Assembly (NCBI RefSeq): GCF_004363075.1
Contig: NZ_SNYN01000001.1
Coordinates: forward strand, 873,602 to 937,601
Length of the DNA: 64,000 nt
From: Actinorugispora endophytica
Lineage (GTDB): Bacteria > Actinomycetota > Actinomycetes > Streptosporangiales > Streptosporangiaceae
Direction: 5' to 3'
The notes beneath the pieces are model-generated. The model did no database searches. It was not told the DNA's origin and saw only the letters and a list, made by a program, of their open reading frames with translations. Made by a program: the position numbers and the translations under genes. Shown here in pieces: positions 32,137 to 38,998 of the stretch (position 1 is its first letter; each line of letters opens with the position of its first letter).

Positions 32137-32802
32137 ATGTCTGACAATGTGCAACGGCAATCCGCTGCCCTGGAGTCGGTCGACGACGACCGGGAACAGA
32201 GCGGAGAAGAAGCCGGAGTGACCACTGGGGTCGGCGCCCCCTCGAGTGAGGAGACCGAGGCGTCCGAGACGTCCGAGGTGGCTGAGAAGCCCGAGGACGC
32301 CGAAGACGCCAAGGACCACCAGGCCGAGGACCCGCCGGCAGAGAACGCCGCACAGGGGGATTCGAGCATGGCAGCAGAAGCACCCGTCACGCCGCCGGGC
32401 CGCGGCGGCAAGGCCGCCAAGGCCGGGCGCAAGGCTCACCTGACGTTGAGCCGTGTGGAGCCGTGGTCGGTGATGAAGTTCAGCTTCGTCGTCTCACTGG
32501 TCTGCTTCATCATTCTGTTCGTGGCGGTCGCGGTCATCTACACGATCCTGTCCACCCTGGGTGTCTTCGACGCGGTGACCGAGCTGATCGCCTCGCTGAC
32601 CGAAGGCGACGACGGCGGTGACGAGGTCTCCCTCAACCCGGCGAGCTGGTTCTCGCCCACCCGGGTGCTCGGCTACACCGCCCTCATCGGCGCGCTGAAC
32701 ATCATCCTGATCACGGCCCTGGCCACCGTCGGCGCGATGCTCTACAACCTCGCCGCCGACCTGGTGGGCGGTCTCGACGTGACCCTGAGCGAGACCGAGT
32801 AG
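32137..32802 (+). CDS. DUF3566 membrane protein
   Basis: Actinobacterial DUF3566 protein of 221 residues, almost always found just after gyrA. The first 110 residues are very acidic and disordered (repeated Glu/Asp/Ser/Ala). Two membrane segments follow (about 128-150 and 188-210), separated by a loop ending SWFSPTRVLGYTALIGALN, the family signature. Its function is not established; one mycobacterial homologue is linked to cell-shape or DNA-processing phenotypes. The start is uncertain: ATG 32137 or GTG 32131, both with weak ribosome binding sites. A strong hairpin follows the stop. Confidence 0.85.
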   Translation: MSDNVQRQSAALESVDDDREQSGEEAGVTTGVGAPSSEETEASETSEVAEKPEDAEDAKDHQAEDPPAENAAQGDSSMAAEAPVTPPGRGGKAAKAGRKAHLTLSRVEPWSVMKFSFVVSLVCFIILFVAVAVIYTILSTLGVFDAVTELIASLTEGDDGGDEVSLNPASWFSPTRVLGYTALIGALNIILITALATVGAMLYNLAADLVGGLDVTLSETE

Positions 32803-32813
32803 CACCGGCTTCT

Positions 32814-32846
32814 CCTCGGGCCCCCGCCGAAAGCGGGGGCCCGAGG
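32814..32846 (+). terminator. Terminator of the DUF3566 gene
   Basis: CCTCGGGCCCCCGC and GCGGGGGCCCGAGG make a perfect 14-bp stem with a 5-base loop, 12 bases beyond the stop codon. Confidence 0.8.
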
Positions 32847-32969
32847 ACCCCGCCGCGGCGGGTAGTATGAACCCCCGAGGGACGCTCCCGAAGCGCCCCT
32901 CGACTCCGTCCATCAGGGTTTTCCGGTTCGCCGGACCCCGGAGGATGCGATAGAGTTCCTCACGAACGA

Positions 32970-33043
32970 GGGCGTATAGCTCAGTCGGTTAGAGCGCATC
33001 CCTGATAAGGATGAGGCCCCAGGTTCAAGTCCTGGTACGCCCA
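32970..33043 (+). tRNA. tRNA-Ile (anticodon GAT)
   Basis: Full cloverleaf: acceptor GGGCGTA pairs with TACGCCC, the D loop is AGCTCAGTCGGTTAGAGC, the anticodon arm is CATCCCTGATAAGGATG with anticodon GAT, and the T arm is CCAGGTTCAAGTCCTGG. The CCA end is encoded at 33044-33046. It is the usual tRNA after gyrA in actinobacteria; the tRNA-Ala that often accompanies it is not found in this window. The remains of an integrase begin 84 bp downstream. Confidence 0.98.
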
Positions 33044-33049
33044 CCAGAG

Positions 33050-33076
33050 AAAAGGCTCCCTATGGGGGCCTTTTTT
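33050..33076 (+). terminator. Terminator of tRNA-Ile
   Basis: AAAGGCTCCC, TATG, then GGGGGCC followed by six T: a typical rho-independent hairpin directly after the tRNA. Confidence 0.9.
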
Positions 33077-33126
33077 CGTGCCCGTGCGCCACGTCGAACT
33101 CGGAAATCGTCCGATTCGACCGTGCG

Positions 33127-33305
33127 TCACATCGAGCGGCGCCCCACGCCCTCAGGCGCCTCCTCGCGCGTCGCGTCCTTCGTCGAGTCGCGCCAAGCAT
33201 CCCGGAAGTCGTCGTACTCATCCGGTGTCAGGTGAGCGTACCGCTGGGTCGTCAGCGGTGACTCGTGCCCGAGAAGCATCTGCACCTTGCACAAGGACGT
33301 GTGGC
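33127..33305 (-). pseudogene. Tyrosine recombinase (phage-type integrase), C-terminal remnant
   Basis: Translated on the minus strand, this stretch gives KVQMLLGHESPLTTQRYAHL followed by TPDEYDDFRDAW and a stop at 33127. It is the C-terminal catalytic block of tyrosine integrases, with the LGH histidine and the nucleophile Tyr in RYAHL. The 5' four fifths of the gene are missing, and the remnant abuts an IS3 fragment in another frame. Location 84 bp from tRNA-Ile, with the stop toward the tRNA, is what an element inserted at the tRNA 3' end would leave. No second copy of the tRNA end (att site) is seen. Confidence 0.8.
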
Positions 33306-33549
33306 ATGTACCGGGCGGCCGTCACCGCGATGGCCTCGAACCGTCTTCTGGGAGCACCACCTTCCCCAGCGGCTCACTGGCGCGGCGGTGGATGGCCGGC
33401 TCGGCCTCCAGTTCGGCGATGCGCTTGTTGGCCGCGGTCGGCTCGGTGCCGATGTCCGGATCGTGGGCCGCGTCCGCGACGCCGCGTCCGGCCTGGACCA
33501 GGTCCGGGACCTTGCGGCGGAACCCGGCGGGGTATCCACGACGTCCCAC
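33306..33549 (-). pseudogene. IS3-family transposase OrfA, frameshifted remnant
   Basis: The GTG at 33549 follows GGAGGAGGG and opens a frame typical of IS3 OrfA (GYPAGFRRKVPDLVQAGRGV, then ANKRIAELEAEPAIHRRASE). The helix-turn-helix core that should lie between the two blocks is deleted. The frame then shifts near 33365: the expected continuation RRRFEAIAVTAA is present but in the neighbouring frame. The fragment ends against the integrase remnant, and no orfB is found. This is a dead insertion sequence inside a dead integrative element. Confidence 0.75.
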
Positions 33550-33720
33550 GATGCCCTCCTCCAAGGGTCACGTGGTCCCAGGATCCAGAAAACCGACTCC
33601 GAAAAACGCAGGACACACCAGCCGCTAAAGAACCCGGAACGAAACAGGGCGTTCGACAGCGTGGTCGTCTGTGGTGCTCAAGGCAGGGGTTCTTCTGTGG
33701 CTTGGCAGGGGTTTTGGGGT
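33550..33720. other. Non-coding stretch between the IS3 remnant and repeat element A1
   Basis: No recognisable gene. It probably includes the outer end of the insertion sequence (upstream of the OrfA start), but no terminal inverted repeat could be paired because the other IS end is lost. Confidence 0.4.
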
Positions 33721-34077
33721 TTCCGCCGCAGGGGTGATTCGGGCTCTGTCGGGTTGGGGTTCGCTAGGGGCCTGTCACGGCGGGCGGCGACGGCGGGTGG
33801 GGCCGGAGGTCCGCGCGTCCCCGCCGGGTGTCCGTGACGCGGAGGTTCGAGGGCCGGTTCCGCTCTGCCCCGAAATGATCATGGGCTTTCCGCCCTTCCA
33901 GACCCCGAAACGGGCGGAAAGCCCAAGACCGTCAACGAAACCCTCACGCAGCGGACACTATTGGCGCGGCCTCGACCGGCACCCGCCGTCGCCGCCCGCC
34001 GTGACTTCGCGATCCGCACGGCATAAGGCCGAAAGACCCACCCGAAGTACCGGTGCGCGAATCACCCCGCGCCGGAG
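33721..34077 (+). mobile_element. MITE-like element A1 with terminal inverted repeats
   Basis: About 357 bp without an ORF of its own. The ends are imperfect inverted repeats (CCGCCGCAGGGGTGATTCGG at the left; CCGGCGCGGGGTGATTCGCG read inward from the right). A central hairpin pairs GGGCTTTCCGCCC (33883-33895) with GGGCGGAAAGCCC (33912-33924). A clearly homologous copy in opposite orientation lies at 57352-57678, and the same terminal repeat occurs at an end of the element at 36713-36850. It ends 6 bases from the stop codon of the exonuclease remnant. Confidence 0.7.
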
Positions 34078-34082
34078 CTTCC

Positions 34083-34466
34083 CTAGAACAAGGTCGGGTC
34101 TTCCGAGGCGAGGACACCCGGCACCGATGCAGCCGCCAGCAACTCGGCCACAGTGTGAATCTCCGGGGACTCATCGGCCAGGCGGAGTAGCAAGAGGGCG
34201 GCGGCGACGGTGTCCCCCAGAGCCCGGTGTGGGCGCCCCCCGGGAGCCAGGTTCTCCACCTGGTTGCGCAGTTCGAACCGATCGAGCAGCGTCCCGAGCC
34301 CGCGCGGATCGGGGATTCGGGCATGGCGGGCAAGTCGAAGCGTGTCGATCAGCCCGGAAGGGCGCACGCTTGGGTGGCGCAGGTGGAGGAGTTTCCAGTC
34401 CACCCCGATGTTGTGGCCGACCGGGTAGTGGCCGTTGACGCGGGCCTCTAGCTCGGGGCTGATGGG
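34083..34466 (-). pseudogene. 3'-5' exonuclease (DnaQ/epsilon-like), C-terminal remnant
   Basis: The frame closed by the stop at 34083 reads ARVNGHYPVGHNIGVDWKLL, then GLIDTLRLARHARIPDPRGL, then GGRPHRALGDTVAAALLLLR. These are the ExoII and ExoIII blocks of DEDDh exonucleases, with the conserved His and Asp of PHRALGDT. The ExoI block (DxE) that should come first is missing: an in-frame TGA at 34467-34469 cuts the frame, and no N-terminal part is found upstream. Either the gene was truncated by rearrangement, or a short frame starting at the GTG at 34403 survives; the missing catalytic residues argue against activity. Confidence 0.65.
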
Positions 34467-34506
34467 GGGTCAATCGCTGCAAGGGAGTCCTTCCGTGCGG
34501 GGGAAC

Positions 34507-34533
34507 GTCCTCGAGCCCCTGTGACTCGAGGAC
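34507..34533 (-). terminator. Hairpin downstream of the small-protein pair
   Basis: GTCCTCGAG and CTCGAGGAC form a perfect 9-bp stem with a 9-base loop. It lies about 160 bp beyond the stop of the small protein gene at 34691 on the same strand and may end that operon. No T-tract. Confidence 0.4.
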
Positions 34534-34690
34534 GGGGGGCTGGCGACAGCCACGAACACCGGATGCCCCGACGTGGGTGCCTGTGTCCTCCCCTCGTCTT
34601 TCAGCGGCAGGCGCCCGGGGAGAGCGGCCCAGTGCGACCAGGGTCGACGGGATCGGACGTCGCCACAACGGAGCACTCAGAAGCCGCCGT

Positions 34691-34897
34691 TCACTGAAGG
34701 CCGGATTCGCGCGGGGAGCGGTAGCGGAGTTTGGCCAGCAGCGCGTCACGCGTTTCCGCTGTCACGCGTTCATGGGGCTCGGGACCGGTCCAGCCGAAAG
34801 GCCGGAAGGCGACGAACTCCCCTTCTTTGCTGACCGACAAGATCCACTTATCGGCGATCAAGTCGCTGTTGGGGTCGGGCGCGGCACGTGGCATCAC
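34691..34897 (-). CDS. Small hypothetical protein, operon partner of the protein at 34894
   Basis: 68 residues, with a compact, probably folded core: DKWILSVSKEGEFVAFRPFG near residue 16, then VTAETRDALLAKLRYR. I do not recognise a named family, but short proteins of this pattern (a W-x-I strand, an aromatic-rich second strand, and a helix ALxxxL) are common beside XRE regulators in Streptomyces and its relatives. The GTG start overlaps the stop of the preceding gene by 3 bases within GTGA. Function unknown. Confidence 0.55.
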   Translation of the reverse strand: MMPRAAPDPNSDLIADKWILSVSKEGEFVAFRPFGWTGPEPHERVTAETRDALLAKLRYRSPRESGLQ

Positions 34898-35253
34898 CGG
34901 ACAGCCCCAACGAGAGGCTGCTGCTGGTGGGCGAGGCCGGCCACGCCGGACCGCTGCCGGTTTTCCAGTTCGTGGCGCCTGCGCTGCCAGCGTCCATGGA
35001 GGTGCTCGCGGTCGAGGACGTACGGGCGCACCGGGGGGACGGTCGGGATGAGGTCGGTAGGGCTCGAATCAACCGGGGTCATCGGCTGGTGTCGGGCCCT
35101 GTCGGGAGCGCTCGGGAAGGAAGACGCCGTCTCGGGCTGTGCGGCCGTTCGGGCGCGCTCGGCTCCCTGGAGGAGTCGGGCGGCGTATCGCTGAAGTCGG
35201 CCGACAACTCGGCCGAGGAATACCGTCGCCCGCGAGTGCTGCGTTGTCGTCAT
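34894..35253 (-). CDS. Small hypothetical protein with VRPYVL motif
   Basis: 119 residues. A basic N-terminal third and a variable middle precede a conserved-looking VRPYVLDREHLHGRWQRRRH segment near residue 74. Proteins carrying a VRPYVL motif are frequent small hypotheticals next to XRE-TPR regulators in Streptomyces-type genomes (from memory of such loci). The ATG at 35253 is preceded by CCGAGGTGAGCG. It has its own promoter region with a striking palindrome at 35327-35363, between it and the regulator gene on the same strand. Confidence 0.6.
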   Translation of the reverse strand: MTTTQHSRATVFLGRVVGRLQRYAARLLQGAERARTAAQPETASSFPSAPDRARHQPMTPVDSSPTDLIPTVPPVRPYVLDREHLHGRWQRRRHELENRQRSGVAGLAHQQQPLVGAVR

Positions 35254-35326
35254 CGTCGCTCACCTCGGAGATTCGTGGATGATGACGACGCTACGGACAG
35301 TGAGACAGGTATTACAGACACGGAGT

Positions 35327-35363
35327 GTGGTACTTCACCGTGGTAGCCCCACGGTGGTACCAC
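35327..35363 (-). promoter_or_regulatory. Nested palindromic operator upstream of the small-protein operon
   Basis: Two nested inverted repeats: the outer pair GTGGTAC / GTACCAC and the inner pair CACCGTGG / CCACGGTG, spanning 37 bp. It lies between the XRE regulator stop and the small-protein operon, about 75 bp before the first start codon. The XRE protein encoded next door is the natural candidate to bind it. Confidence 0.6.
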
Positions 35364-35387
35364 GCTCCGCAGCGAACGAAGGGGTGC

Positions 35388-36602
35388 CTATCCGGCAAGC
35401 AACATGGCGAGCTTGCGCTGGTCGCTCGTCAGAGCCCGCTTCCGGCGGCTCCGGATCTCGGCGAAGGTCTCTTCTGCCATCCGCTGATGGGACAGCCACT
35501 GGGGCGACGTCGCTGCGAGCCGGGCGAGGACCTGGGTCGCCTCGGCATCCTGGCGCATACGCGAATGCGCCTTTGCCACATCCAGCATGTGCCGGTTCCA
35601 GTTGTCCGAGGTAGACGATCCCTGGGCGAGCGGCTCGGACATCGCCAACACCCGGTCCGGGCGGTCGGCGATCGCCTCGTTCTCGATCGCCTTCAACTCG
35701 ACCGTGATCGGACCGAAGGACACCCAGCCCCGCAGGCGGTGCGTGACCTCGTCGCCCAGCGCCGCCCCTGCGGTACGGGCGAGGCGGATCGCTTCCCGAG
35801 CCTCGTCCGGGCGGTTGTTGCGAGCCGAGGCGGCGCTCGCTCGGAGCAGCAGCCAGCCCCACGCGGCCAGTTCCTCCTCGGACGCCTTGCTCACGCGCGG
35901 CTCGACCTGATCAGCGGTGGCGGTGGACAGCCCTTCGGCTTCCTCCATACGCCCTTGCCGCAGCAGTACCCACGCTTGCCCGATGACGGCAGCCGAGGCG
36001 TTCAACCGATCTCCGGCGGCCGACGCGTCGCGCACGGCGTCCGTGAGTGCCATCTGGGCGAGGTCGTAGGCCCTGATCTGGGTGAGGTACCGGCCGGCGA
36101 GCTGGAGAATCTCCGAACGGACCCGGTGGGCGAGGGCTTGTTGCGGCGTGTGCGCGTAGTGGGCGACCGCCGCGTGCGCCGAGGTGACCAGGTTCGGCAC
36201 GAGGGTAGCCATGTCCTGGTACTTGTCGGCGTGGTAGGAGTTGGCGAACTCTGCTGCTGCTGCTCGGAGATCGGCGAGGTTCGGTTCCTCCTCGATGCGG
36301 ATCGCGCGTCCGTCGATGCCGACCGGCGGTGCGATGGCTCTGCGCATGGCCAGAAGCGAGACCTTGTTCTCGTCGCCGTGGTGCTGCTTGCCTACCGGCT
36401 CTCCGGCGACGAGGCGGCCCGTGGTGACGCCGAGGCTTCGGGCGAGGCGGTGGTACGTCTCCATCGACGCTGTTCCGCCTTGCTCGATCTTGCGGATGGT
36501 GTTGACGTGAAGGGCGGCGGCTTCGGCGAGGCCCTCTTGTGTGAGTCCGCGTTCGTCTCGGAGCGCGCGGAGGGTGGCGCCTGTCGAGCGATCCTGTGTC
36601 AC
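35388..36602 (-). CDS. XRE-family transcriptional regulator with TPR-like sensor domain
   Basis: 404 residues. An N-terminal helix-turn-helix (about 7-60: LRALRDERGLTQEGLAEAAA, then VNTIRKIEQGG) is followed by a long helical domain with tetratricopeptide-like repeats (about 110-395). This matches the large actinobacterial group of XRE-TPR regulators that act with small cognate proteins, some of which control development or specialised metabolism. The GTG at 36602 gives the full HTH. The two small genes downstream on the same strand, separated by a palindromic operator, are probably its targets. Signal peptides and membrane segments are absent. Confidence 0.85.
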   Translation of the reverse strand: MTQDRSTGATLRALRDERGLTQEGLAEAAALHVNTIRKIEQGGTASMETYHRLARSLGVTTGRLVAGEPVGKQHHGDENKVSLLAMRRAIAPPVGIDGRAIRIEEEPNLADLRAAAAEFANSYHADKYQDMATLVPNLVTSAHAAVAHYAHTPQQALAHRVRSEILQLAGRYLTQIRAYDLAQMALTDAVRDASAAGDRLNASAAVIGQAWVLLRQGRMEEAEGLSTATADQVEPRVSKASEEELAAWGWLLLRASAASARNNRPDEAREAIRLARTAGAALGDEVTHRLRGWVSFGPITVELKAIENEAIADRPDRVLAMSEPLAQGSSTSDNWNRHMLDVAKAHSRMRQDAEATQVLARLAATSPQWLSHQRMAEETFAEIRSRRKRALTSDQRKLAMLLAG

Positions 36603-36628
36603 GTTGGCCCTGCCTTCCTGGTTGCTCG

Positions 36629-36657
36629 CAACTCCCAGAGTAGGCAGGGCCGTTCGT
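36629..36657. repeat. 29-bp direct repeat, left copy
   Basis: CAACTCCCAGAGTAGGCAGG followed by GCCGTTCGT. The copy at 36856-36884 differs at two positions. This one lies just upstream of the XRE gene start; the second is on the far side of palindromic element B1. Confidence 0.8.
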
Positions 36658-36712
36658 GTGGGGGGTGAGCATCGGATTGCTGCTTCGGGCGGGCGGGGCC
36701 GGAGGGCGGGGT

Positions 36713-36850
36713 CCCGGGCTGCGGGAAGGTGTCCGTTTCCTGGCGCTCCCTCCGGTGATCTTGACCTTTTCGGGGTCTCAGAGACGGTTGAGACCCCGAA
36801 AAGGTCAAGATCACCGGAGAGGCAGCGCCCGAAACACCCCCGCGCCGGAG
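36713..36850. mobile_element. Palindromic MITE-like element B1
   Basis: A perfect 31-bp inverted repeat (36750-36780 and 36789-36819; core GATCTTGACCTTTTCGGGG) with an 8-base loop, extended outward by imperfect arms. Its right end, read inward, is CTCCGGCGCGGGGGTGTTTC, the same terminal repeat as elements A1 and A2. A related palindrome with the same core lies at 48317-48380. It contains no ORF and could act as a transcription terminator for both strands. Confidence 0.7.
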
Positions 36851-36855
36851 ACTCT

Positions 36856-36884
36856 CAACTCCCAGAGCAGGCAGGGTCGTTCGT
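36856..36884. repeat. 29-bp direct repeat, right copy
   Basis: CAACTCCCAGAGCAGGCAGG followed by GTCGTTCGT; 27 of 29 positions equal the copy at 36629-36657. It begins 5 bases beyond element B1. Confidence 0.8.
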
Positions 36885-36995
36885 CGCCCTCCGGTCACCT
36901 CGCCGAGGGCGCGCCGGACCCGCGTCCGACCGGTGGGAAGGGCCGGGTCTTCTTCCGGGCCGGTGGACTCGCCGCCGCTGCCGAGCGGTGCCTCC

Positions 36996-37865
36996 TCAGG
37001 TCGTGGTCCGCTCCACGGGGACCCACAGTTCGGCGTCGGCCCGTGTTCCGTCGTCCGAGAGGCTGGTGCGCAGGATCGAGGGCCCCGGCGCGCTCCGGTA
37101 CGGGTTGGAGGGGAACCACTGGGTGAACACGTCCCGCCACATGTACTGGAGGGACCGCGGGAACTCGCCCGAGTTCTCGAAGACCGCCCAGGTCCCCGCG
37201 GGGACGGCGAGGGCGTCCATGTCCCCGGGAGCCTCCGCGCCGGTCACCACGCCGTGGTAGTAGTCGAGCTCGGAGCCCTCCTCGACGTTGCCGGCACCGC
37301 CGTCGTCGCTCACCGAGACGACCCCGCGCGGCTCCTGGTCGGAGAGCTCCGCCACGCGCTGCCGGACCTCCTTGTCGACACTCCGCACGAACGCGACGAT
37401 CGCCGGGTTCATGCCCTCGTGCACGAGGGGGACGCGAGCCTTCTTTCCGACCACGCTGAACTCCCCCTTCTCCACGATTCGGTACCGCATTCCACTGCTC
37501 CCTTCGACGGTGAGTCGGAAGGACAGCCGGGACTGGGAGCGCAGAGCCGCGCCGGTCCGCCTGGCCTCGCCCGGGCCGATGCCGTGCACGGCGCGGAAGG
37601 CGCGCGCGAAGGCCTCGCCCGAGCCGTAGCCGTAGCGAACCGCGACATCGAGCAGAGTCCGCTCACCGGCGAGGACGTCCGCGCCCGCGACGGTGAGCCG
37701 CCTGCGGCGGATGTACTCCGACAGCGGAAGGCCCGCCAGCGCGGAGAACAACCGACGGAAGTGGTACTCCGACGTGGCGGCGATCCGCGCGAGCTCGGCG
37801 GCCTCGATCCGCTGGTCGAGGTGGTGCTCGATGTACTCCATGGCCTGGTTCAGCCGTTCCAGCAT
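36996..37865 (-). CDS. AraC-family regulator with GyrI-like effector-binding domain
   Basis: 289 residues. Residues 1-105 hold two AraC helix-turn-helix motifs (MEYIEHHLDQRIEAAELARI, then DVAVRYGYGSGEAFARAFRA). Residues about 127-289 form a GyrI/SOUL-like ligand-binding domain, as in Rob and BmrR-type drug-responsive activators. The ATG at 37865 is preceded by AGGAGG. It is divergent from the DHFR-like gene at 38158, its likely target. Response to a hydrophobic or cationic toxicant is an inference from the domain family. Confidence 0.88.
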   Translation of the reverse strand: MLERLNQAMEYIEHHLDQRIEAAELARIAATSEYHFRRLFSALAGLPLSEYIRRRRLTVAGADVLAGERTLLDVAVRYGYGSGEAFARAFRAVHGIGPGEARRTGAALRSQSRLSFRLTVEGSSGMRYRIVEKGEFSVVGKKARVPLVHEGMNPAIVAFVRSVDKEVRQRVAELSDQEPRGVVSVSDDGGAGNVEEGSELDYYHGVVTGAEAPGDMDALAVPAGTWAVFENSGEFPRSLQYMWRDVFTQWFPSNPYRSAPGPSILRTSLSDDGTRADAELWVPVERTTT

Positions 37866-38157
37866 CCCGGCCCTCCTTTCCGGAACCCACGCTAGGCAAC
37901 GGCGTTCCCGCCGCACCCGACATTCCGTGCCCGGTCCGGTCGGGTGGGAGACAGCCCGCCCGACCGGGCGGTGGTGAACCGACTTCCCGACATGTCGACT
38001 TGGCTCCGAACCGGCCCCCGCACCGGGTGCGGTCAGGACGCGACGGCCCTGTCGGTACGGGGGTCGCCCGTCCGGAGCGTGGGTAGAGGGCACGGCGGTC
38101 CGGGCCGGTCGACACCGTCGGGCGGGCCCGGGAAGGACCGGAGAAGGAGAGAACGCC

Positions 38158-38781
38158 ATGCGGAAGCTGACCGCCACCACGTTCCTGTCGCTGGACGGCG
38201 TCATGCAGGCGCCGGGAGGCCCCGACGAGGACCGCAGCGGAGGTTTCGACCTGGGGGGATGGCTGGTCCCCTACGCCGACGAGGACATGGGCCGGTTCGT
38301 CGCGGCCTGGTTCGCCGAGGCCGATGCCTTCCTGCTGGGGCGCAGGACCTACGAGATCTTCGCGGCGTACTGGCCGCGCGTCACCGACGCGGACGACCCG
38401 GTCGCCGCGAAGCTGAACAGCCGCCCCAAGTACGTCGCCTCGCGGACCCTGGACACCGCGGAGTGGAGCGGGACGACGCTGATCAAGGGCGACGCCGCCG
38501 AGGCGGTCGCCGGGCTGAAGCGTGAGCCGGGCGGGGAGATCCAGGTGCACGGCAGCGGCGGCCTCCTCCAGACGCTGATGGCGCGCGGGCTCGTCGACGA
38601 GTACCGCCTGTGGGTCTACCCGGTGGTCCTGGGACGCGGGAAGCGCCTCTTCCCCGAAGGGGTGGCGCCGACCTCCCTCGAACTCCTCGACACCAGGGTG
38701 ACGAGCACCGGGGTCGCGGTCCACACCTACCGCCCGGGGGGAGCGGTGCGGACCGGCGAGTTCACCCTCGACAGGCCCTGA
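38158..38781 (+). CDS. Dihydrofolate reductase-fold (RibD C-terminal) family protein
   Basis: 207-residue oxidoreductase of the DHFR-like / RibD C-terminal superfamily, probably NADPH-binding. It begins with KLTATTFLSLDGVMQAPGGP and shows LLGRRTYEIFAAYWP near residue 59 and EIQVHGSGGLLQTLMARGLV near 127, the family signatures. It is distinct from the folate enzyme FolA. GGAGAAGGAGAG precedes the ATG. It shares a 292-bp divergent promoter region with the AraC-type regulator; that region holds a CGACATGTCG palindrome near 37989. Substrate unknown. Confidence 0.85.
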   Translation: MRKLTATTFLSLDGVMQAPGGPDEDRSGGFDLGGWLVPYADEDMGRFVAAWFAEADAFLLGRRTYEIFAAYWPRVTDADDPVAAKLNSRPKYVASRTLDTAEWSGTTLIKGDAAEAVAGLKREPGGEIQVHGSGGLLQTLMARGLVDEYRLWVYPVVLGRGKRLFPEGVAPTSLELLDTRVTSTGVAVHTYRPGGAVRTGEFTLDRP

Positions 38782-38998
38782 CCAGGGCGTCGGTGCGGCG
38801 AACGGGTGGGGGCGGGGCCGGGGGGCAAGCCGGACGACACCGGGATTTCCAGATCAAAAGGCCGTATTAACTGTTTCCGGTGTTCGTGTTCACCGACTCG
38901 TTGAGAGCGATCCCTACAGTCAGTGGCCTCTACCCGGTCTCCGGACCCGCGGCGGAGCTTCTTTCTCTCTTTTCTCTCGACCTGTGGAGTTGCGGCCT

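Noticed and set aside
33047-33130. A tRNA-Ala gene after tRNA-Ile
   Set aside because: No cloverleaf is found; the stretch has only the tRNA terminator and the integrase 3' end.
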